Shown one piece after another: positions 59,052 through 64,000 of a stretch of 64,000 nt of DNA. A program made the position numbers and the translations under genes. Numbering within the stretch: the stretch's first letter is position 1; every line of letters begins with the position of its first letter. Below the pieces are notes generated by a model. The model was not told the DNA's origin and made no database searches. It saw only the letters and a list, made by a program, of their open reading frames with translations. This DNA is from DAOUJH01 sp965116555. Its GTDB lineage: Bacteria > Chloroflexota > Dehalococcoidia > Lucifugimonadales > QGNO01. The DNA lies in contig OZ220698.1 of assembly GCA_965116555.1 (NCBI GenBank), forward strand, positions 744,001-808,000, read 5' to 3'.

Positions 59052-60971
59052 CTAAATAGTCTCTACGGCTTCTGGGAGGTGCTCGGGAGCGGTTGTTTGG
59101 GGAATGGTCATAATGAACTCCGCGTACTCCCCGTGCACCGTATCCACGGACAACTCGCCGCCCAACCGTCGCACCACATCGGCAGCAATGGAGAGCCCCA
59201 ATCCGGAGCCCGAAGCCCCCTCACGTGTCGAGAAGAACGGGTTGAAGATGTTGCCGACCACGTCATCCGGAATACCAGTGCCGTTATCCCTAATGCGTAT
59301 CTCAACATTGCCATCCACCAAGCGTGTTGATACTACAAGCTCCGGCTGGTAGTTCTCCTCTCCATCTTCTCGTTTCTGTCTCATGGCAAAGCAGGCATTG
59401 GAAACCAGATTCAGAATGGCCTCTCCAAAGTCCTTTTCCACCAGCGAGACCTCACCAATCTCTGGACCCAGATCAAACGTGGGTTGAACCGAGAAATCTT
59501 GCCATTCGGAGGTGAAGATGTTGCACCCTGACCGCACAGACGTCCACAACAACTCGTTCAGGTCCACCTCTGCCGTCTCACCTCCACCGACTCCTAACCC
59601 GCGCATCCTCTCTACTATTGCCAGCGCTCGTCCTCCATTAGTAAGGACTCGGTTAAGGCTATCGGTTAGGTCCTGGCTAATCTCATCTAACAATTCCGTA
59701 TCAGCCTCAGACATTTTGTCTCTGTAGGCATTCAGCATGTCCGACAGTTCCTTGTACAGCTCAAGCGATCCTTCGGAGAAGTTATGGACAAAATTCAGTG
59801 GATTGCTGATCTCGTGCGCCACGCCGGACACCAGCTGCCCCAAGGCGGCCAGCTTCTGCTGGGCTACAAGGCGGTCCTGTGTTCGTTCCAACTCCGCATT
59901 GGTCTGGCGCAACTCCTCGTAGAGTTGCTCCACCAAGTTCAGTCGCTGCACCTCCAGCGCTTGCTGACGGAAGGTCTCAAGGGCACCGGCCAGCTCACCG
60001 ATTTCATCACGACCCACCTCCGGTACAGGCGTCTCCAGGTCTCCTCCCGCCATGCCACGCATCCGTTGCGACATGCGCGATAAACGACGAACCATGCCGT
60101 TGCCCACCCACAGCCACGCCGCCAGAGTTGCCACGATGACGCTAATGACGCTTATGGCCGTGAGGAGGGTCCTACCTTCATCGAAGCTGCTGACGGCCAG
60201 TTCCAATGTATCTGCCGAGTACTGCTCTGCGGCCGTGGTAAGGTTCGACACCTCATCTGTCAAGGCGGCACTGGTTGTATCAAAAGATGCCGACAGACTA
60301 CTGATTTCCGCTTCCAGCGCGAGTTGCTGACGGCGTACGTAGAACACTCCCTCACCCTCTCCCAAGTCGGTCACACGCTGGTCTATACCCTCCGCATGGA
60401 GAGTTGAGAACTGCTCCCACAGGCCATCCAAAGTTGCTTCCTCTTGAGCTTGCAAAGCCTGTCGCAACACTGATAATGCCTCTTCCGACTTCCCAACGTT
60501 AGATATCGAGGTTGCTAAGAGTGATCGGTACTCCGCGGCGGTAGAGTTGGCGTTCTGTAAGTCGTTCCTGATTCTCGTAAGGTCATCAATGACATCTACA
60601 AGGTCATAAGCGGCGCCGCTGACGGCTTCCGTGAGAGTCATCAATTCTGACACGCTATTGGCTTCATTCAACGCGGTTTCTAATCGCTGAAGAGACCGGT
60701 CGACAGTGTTTGCCTCCGCACTTTGCCAGGCGACGTTGGATGCGAATAAGCTCTGTCCAAGACCGCGCAAGCGCTCCGCTTCACTAGCGGCAGCCCAAGA
60801 GGCTTCCAGGGCCGGCACAGACTCTGATTGGACCTGATAGTTCCGATTTCCGCTCTGTTCAAAGTAGTAGACCCCCACTGCGCCGGACACCAGGGTCAGG
60901 GCTACGGCAAAGCCCAAGGCCAGGTACAACTTGGTACCAATACGGCTCCATTTATCAACAATAAATCGCAT
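59052..60971 (-). CDS. Membrane-bound sensor histidine kinase
   Basis: The 639-aa protein has helix 1 at residues 16-36 (LYLALGFAVALTLVSGAVGV), a long helical external sensor region (residues 40-265), helix 2 (LLTAISVISVIVATLAAWLW), a HAMP domain (RRLSRMSQRMRGMAGGDLET), a coiled coil, the phospho-acceptor His in SGVAHEISNPLNFVHNF, and the ATPase domain with ILNLVSNACFAMR, DNGTGIPDD and SGLGLSIAADVVRRL. No response regulator adjoins, so it is an orphan. The sensor region resembles four-helix-bundle input domains. Confidence 0.92.
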   Translation of the reverse strand: MRFIVDKWSRIGTKLYLALGFAVALTLVSGAVGVYYFEQSGNRNYQVQSESVPALEASWAAASEAERLRGLGQSLFASNVAWQSAEANTVDRSLQRLETALNEANSVSELMTLTEAVSGAAYDLVDVIDDLTRIRNDLQNANSTAAEYRSLLATSISNVGKSEEALSVLRQALQAQEEATLDGLWEQFSTLHAEGIDQRVTDLGEGEGVFYVRRQQLALEAEISSLSASFDTTSAALTDEVSNLTTAAEQYSADTLELAVSSFDEGRTLLTAISVISVIVATLAAWLWVGNGMVRRLSRMSQRMRGMAGGDLETPVPEVGRDEIGELAGALETFRQQALEVQRLNLVEQLYEELRQTNAELERTQDRLVAQQKLAALGQLVSGVAHEISNPLNFVHNFSEGSLELYKELSDMLNAYRDKMSEADTELLDEISQDLTDSLNRVLTNGGRALAIVERMRGLGVGGGETAEVDLNELLWTSVRSGCNIFTSEWQDFSVQPTFDLGPEIGEVSLVEKDFGEAILNLVSNACFAMRQKREDGEENYQPELVVSTRLVDGNVEIRIRDNGTGIPDDVVGNIFNPFFSTREGASGSGLGLSIAADVVRRLGGELSVDTVHGEYAEFIMTIPQTTAPEHLPEAVETI

Positions 60972-61103
60972 CAGAAAGACCGGTGGCCCATGGGGCTACG
61001 CAACTAGGAAGCTTCTCTGGGTAGTTGTATCATCCATTTAGCCGTATCGACAAGCTGTTGCCGGTCTGGAACCGGGCTGCATACGATAAACGGGGATTGC
61101 AAA

Positions 61104-61571
61104 TTGAAACATGGAATCAGCAACGGAGGACTCGGGATCAGAGCCGCGAGAAAGTGCGACCTTGCAGCGCTGACCGCCGCTCTTGAGCCCGGTATTGGCG
61201 GGGTGCAGGTCAGTCGACGGTTTGAGGAAAGTCGACTTGGGTATCGCGAGATGCTTGTGGCCGAACTGAACGGACAGGCTGTGGGGACAGTCAGCGTAGG
61301 CGGATGCGGTTTTCAGAGACCCGGTTCATTACGTCTATTCGCGCTCGACGTTGGAGAGGCTTACCGGAATCGTGGCGTAGCAACGGCTCTGGTGAAGGCT
61401 GTCGAGGCTATGGCCGGCGATCAAGGCCTCGACGAAGTCAATCTTGAAGTTGCCATAGATAACGAGAAAGCGATCCGGCTATACGAGCGGCTGGGATTTC
61501 GACAACATGGAAACCCGGTAATGGATGGTGAGGCGCCATCATGGGTGATGGTCAAAAAGTTAGAAAGATGA
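61104..61571 (+). CDS. GNAT-family N-acetyltransferase
   Basis: The 155-aa protein has the acetyl-CoA-binding motif FALDVGEAYRNRGVATALVK followed by LEVAIDNEKAIRLYERLGFR, the classical GNAT motifs A and B. The N-terminus (GIRAARKCDLAALTAALEPG) is the usual GNAT start. It begins at a TTG; no better start is available. The substrate is unknown: it may modify a small molecule or protein N-termini. Stands alone, convergent with selA. Confidence 0.88.
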   Translation: MKHGISNGGLGIRAARKCDLAALTAALEPGIGGVQVSRRFEESRLGYREMLVAELNGQAVGTVSVGGCGFQRPGSLRLFALDVGEAYRNRGVATALVKAVEAMAGDQGLDEVNLEVAIDNEKAIRLYERLGFRQHGNPVMDGEAPSWVMVKKLER

Positions 61572-61622
61572 TAGGGAGAGGAATCAGCGGTTAGGAACTC
61601 CGAACTGGCAGTAAGGCGTTCT

Positions 61623-62981
61623 TCAACCCATTCCAAGCGCCAGCCTTGCCGCCTTTATCACTGCATCCTCTTCCTCTGCCATTACGGTGCGAGGGTCCAG
61701 CACCAGTTTGTCGTCTTCAATGCGGCCAATTACGGGCGGGGCGGCTTGGCGGAGAGCGTCCGCCATCGCATCGGGGTTGCCTTCAAGCGCGACAAGCCAG
61801 GTGGGCAGGGTTTCTCCGGGAAGACTGCCCCCGCCAATGGTCGAGCGTCCCGGAGTAATAGAAGCGCCGGTGCCAATGGCTTTCTGCAACGCCTGGGCAC
61901 GCTCCTTCAGTTGGGACTCGGAGGCGGAGATCATGCGCCAGACGGGGATCTCCGTGACCGCTTCCTCTTTAAGGTAGTGCAGTAGCGTGGCGGCCAGCGC
62001 GGACAAGCTGAGCTTGTCTATTCGCACGGCGCGGGCCAGCGGATGTGCAGACAGCCTTTGCACTAGTTCCTTGCTGCCGGCGATTATTCCGGCCTGCGGC
62101 CCGCCGAGGAGCTTATCGCCGGAGAAGAAAGACAGCCCGCATCCCGCAGAGATGCTGTCCTGCACGGTGGGTTCATAAGCCAAGCCAAAACGGGATACGT
62201 CCAGCAGGCAGCCGGAACCGAGGTCGTGGAGGACGGGCAGATTGTGCTTCTTGCCCAGGGCTACCAGCTCGGTGGCCTCCACCGAGTGAGTGAAGCCTGA
62301 GATGCGGAAGTTGCTGGCATGTACCTTGAGAATAGCGCCGGTCTCCTCGCCGATGGCGGACTCGTAGTCGGAGAGGTAGGTGCGGTTGGTGGCGCCCACT
62401 TCGACAAGTCGCGCCCCGCTCTGAGCAAGGACGCCCGGAATGCGGAATCCGCCGCCTATTTCCACGGCTTCACCGCGAGACACGATAACCTCTTTGTTCC
62501 TTGCCAGGGCGGCAAGTCCAAGCATAACCGCAGAGGCGTTGTTGTTCACTACAAGAGCCGCCTCCGCTCCGCTGACCTGCGTTATCAGCGAATTGACATG
62601 GGCCTGTCGTGATCCACGCTGTCCCTGTCTGAGTTCGAACTCCAAGTCGGAGTAGCCACTGGCAGCGTCGTTCATGGCTTGTAGAGCCGCCTTGCTCAGG
62701 GGAGCGCGTCCCAGGTTGGTGTGCAGGACGACTCCGGTGGCGTTGATAACTCGCTGGGGACTAATTGTCCACTGCCGGGATGCTTCCGTGCAGACGCCTT
62801 CCACGATATGGGAGATGTCGGGAACGGGGTCGCCGTCTGAAATGGAGTCGCGAATCCCATCCAGATGGCGGCGGACTATGGTGACGACGGCTTCATGGGA
62901 GTATGTAGCAACCAGTTGCTGCACTGGCTCCTGCTGCAAGACGGCGTCAATGCTGGGCAGACTGCGTAATCGGCTGGTCAA
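61623..62981 (-). CDS. selA: L-seryl-tRNA(Sec) selenium transferase
   Basis: SelA turns Ser-tRNA(Sec) into Sec-tRNA(Sec) with selenophosphate, using PLP. The 452-aa protein has the family pattern: N-terminal helical domain (SLPSIDAVLQQEPVQQLVAT), RVINATGVVLHTNLGRAPLS, AALVVNNNASAVMLGLAALA, VIVSRGEAVEIGGGFRIP, HDLGSGCLLDV and the PLP-Lys motif FFSGDKLLGGPQAGII. The length fits. It starts at TTG 62981, five bases after AAGAGG. It shows that the organism makes selenocysteine, which supports the TGA reading of the thioredoxin-like gene at 57.1 kb. selB, selC and selD are not in the window. Confidence 0.94.
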   Translation of the reverse strand: MTSRLRSLPSIDAVLQQEPVQQLVATYSHEAVVTIVRRHLDGIRDSISDGDPVPDISHIVEGVCTEASRQWTISPQRVINATGVVLHTNLGRAPLSKAALQAMNDAASGYSDLEFELRQGQRGSRQAHVNSLITQVSGAEAALVVNNNASAVMLGLAALARNKEVIVSRGEAVEIGGGFRIPGVLAQSGARLVEVGATNRTYLSDYESAIGEETGAILKVHASNFRISGFTHSVEATELVALGKKHNLPVLHDLGSGCLLDVSRFGLAYEPTVQDSISAGCGLSFFSGDKLLGGPQAGIIAGSKELVQRLSAHPLARAVRIDKLSLSALAATLLHYLKEEAVTEIPVWRMISASESQLKERAQALQKAIGTGASITPGRSTIGGGSLPGETLPTWLVALEGNPDAMADALRQAAPPVIGRIEDDKLVLDPRTVMAEEEDAVIKAARLALGMG

Positions 62982-63039
62982 GCATGCCTCTTAAGGAGGA
63001 TGCAGGAATTGTAGCACAGGAGGGCAGGGGAACCGCCGC

Positions 63040-63768
63040 CTATCGCCTTAGGGTAGCAACTGCTCCCGCCAGCAGCACTCCGGAGAATGCGGCGAGGGCG
63101 GCCAAGTTGTGCCACAGGTCGGACAGGTCTGCGCCGTGCAGCATGATCTCACGCAGCGCTTCGACGGCATACGTGAGGGGGAGCGCGACGGAGAACCACT
63201 CGAAGAGAGTGGGCATCTGCTCAACGGGAATTATCACGCCCGACAAGAATATCTGCGGCGCCATAACAATCGGAATGAACTGGACGACCTGGAACTCGTT
63301 GTTGGCAAAGCTGGAGATGAATATGCCCAGGCTGACCGCGACGGTAACGACAAGGAAAAGGACCGCGCTGATCTCCCAGAGATTGCCGCTGTAGTCGATG
63401 TCCAGCGCCAAGATGGTGAAGGAGAGGATGACCGCGGTCTGCACCACGGCAAAGATGAGGAAGCCCAGCATGTAGCCGAGCATGATATCGAACCTTCCGA
63501 CAAGGGTCGTCTGGAGGCGTTCCAGCGTTCCCTGCGCACGCTCCCGGAGGAATCCGACGCCGGTCAGGATGAAGGTGAAGAACAGCACGAACACCGCCAG
63601 AAGACCCGGAGCAATACGGTCGAGGATGGCGCGCTGCTCGTAGAGGCTGAATCCAACCAGCGACATGACTATGAGAGGACCGACTATGAGCAGTCCGATG
63701 GAACGCCGGTCGCGCAGTATCTGCCGGATGATACGCTCGGTGATTGCCAGGACGCGGTCTGCAGACAT
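63040..63768 (-). CDS. ABC-2 type exporter permease
   Basis: The 242-aa protein has six predicted helices and the ABC-2 pattern: VLAITERIIRQILRDRRSIG, FVLFFTFILTGVGFLRERAQ, GTLERLQTTLVGRFDIMLGY and the Pro-rich SGVIIPVEQMPTLFEWFSVA before the last helices. It works with the ATPase encoded immediately upstream, whose TGA overlaps its ATG by one base (TGATG). Substrates of this group include drugs and lipids; the exact one is unknown. Confidence 0.9.
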   Translation of the reverse strand: MSADRVLAITERIIRQILRDRRSIGLLIVGPLIVMSLVGFSLYEQRAILDRIAPGLLAVFVLFFTFILTGVGFLRERAQGTLERLQTTLVGRFDIMLGYMLGFLIFAVVQTAVILSFTILALDIDYSGNLWEISAVLFLVVTVAVSLGIFISSFANNEFQVVQFIPIVMAPQIFLSGVIIPVEQMPTLFEWFSVALPLTYAVEALREIMLHGADLSDLWHNLAALAAFSGVLLAGAVATLRR

Positions 63769-64000
63769 CAGTGATCAGCCATACGGAGGAAGTGTATGAA
63801 CGCATCTTCAAGGGAAGCGTCGGGACGGCCGGTGGCTGCGCGAAGCGCCGAGGGAGTATCCATGGCGATTACCTTGCCGTCTCTGAGGAAGGCGAGCCGG
63901 TCACAGTGAGCGGCGTCGTCCATGGTGTGGCTGGAGATCATGATGGTGGTTCCGGCCTCGGCCATCTGTCTGAAACGCTCCCAGAATGCAGCGCGCAGGT
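63768..64000 (-). CDS. ABC exporter ATPase, C-terminal part (start outside window)
   Basis: Only the last 77 codons are in the window. AAFWERFRQMAEAGTTIMIS, then SSHTMDDAAHCDRLAFLRDG with the switch His, and KVIAMDTPSALRAATG match the end of ABC-2 exporter ATPases. The Walker motifs lie beyond the edge. It pairs with the permease gene downstream through a one-base stop/start overlap. Confidence 0.88.
   Translation of the reverse strand, partial: LRAAFWERFRQMAEAGTTIMISSHTMDDAAHCDRLAFLRDGKVIAMDTPSALRAATGRPDASLEDAFIHFLRMADH

Noticed and set aside
1..64000. CRISPR arrays, insertion sequences, prophage genes, rRNA or tRNA genes
   Set aside because: I looked for spaced direct repeats, transposase motifs, integrases, and T-arm sequences on both strands and found none that stood up.

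Overview
The window reads as one continuous stretch of a bacterial chromosome (G+C in the high fifties by eye, tightly packed genes, many 1-4 base start/stop overlaps). Gene content and style suggest a Chloroflexota member of the Dehalococcoidia/SAR202 kind: many peptide-type ABC transporters, exported lipoproteins with long Thr-Pro linkers, frequent GTG/TTG starts, and Nnr, CoaX, CoaBC, FolD, QueA and DUF2905 arranged in compact operons. The taxonomic placement is inference; no rRNA or tRNA gene was seen.

Layout. 1-3.4 kb: truncated multi-repeat membrane protein, small unknown genes and a HicBA toxin-antitoxin pair. 3.5-11.6 kb: housekeeping block (queA, DUF2905, folD; divergent acpS, nnr, MFS; coaX, coaBC; RpiB-like), with a separate structured small RNA candidate at 8.93-9.05 kb. 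11.7-19.1 kb: ThDP enzyme, DNA polymerase IV plus MFS exporter, SDR, and a solute-binding lipoprotein with an extra N-terminal domain. 19.3-28.6 kb: one long operon of an exported Asp-box (BNR) protein followed by a complete peptide-type ABC transporter whose binding protein looks circularly permuted. 28.6-35.8 kb: accessory region with repeats and gene remnants, a LysR regulator, an acetamidase/formamidase, a PP2C phosphatase that seems to start at CTG, an ankyrin lipoprotein and a lone antitoxin. 35.2-39.8 kb: ferredoxin, DUF971, Zn-alcohol dehydrogenase, an unknown gene, and a fused DppB-DppC permease whose first membrane segment is a separate small frame. 39.9-49.2 kb: amidase, aspartic protease, gltX, lspA-rluD, threonine aldolase, MFS, VOC. 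49.2-49.6 kb: a second structured RNA candidate with a promoter-like site and a strong intrinsic terminator, on the minus strand. 49.6-55.2 kb: rarA, smr, a RelE/Phd pair, osmC, a purine-type permease fused to a kinase-like domain, and a lipoprotein. 55.2-64 kb: recN, a thioredoxin-like lipoprotein with in-frame TGA at its first redox cysteine, a Pro-repeat protein, a histidine kinase, GNAT, selA, and the start of an ABC exporter operon.

The strongest finding is the thioredoxin-like gene at 57.08-57.68 kb. TGA replaces the first Cys of the CxxC motif, the frame continues with the rest of the fold, a bacterial SECIS-like hairpin with a bulged U lies directly downstream, and selA (selenocysteine synthase) sits 4 kb away. 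The gene is therefore best read as a selenoprotein. The two unassigned RNA candidates, the permuted binding protein and the CTG-started phosphatase come next.
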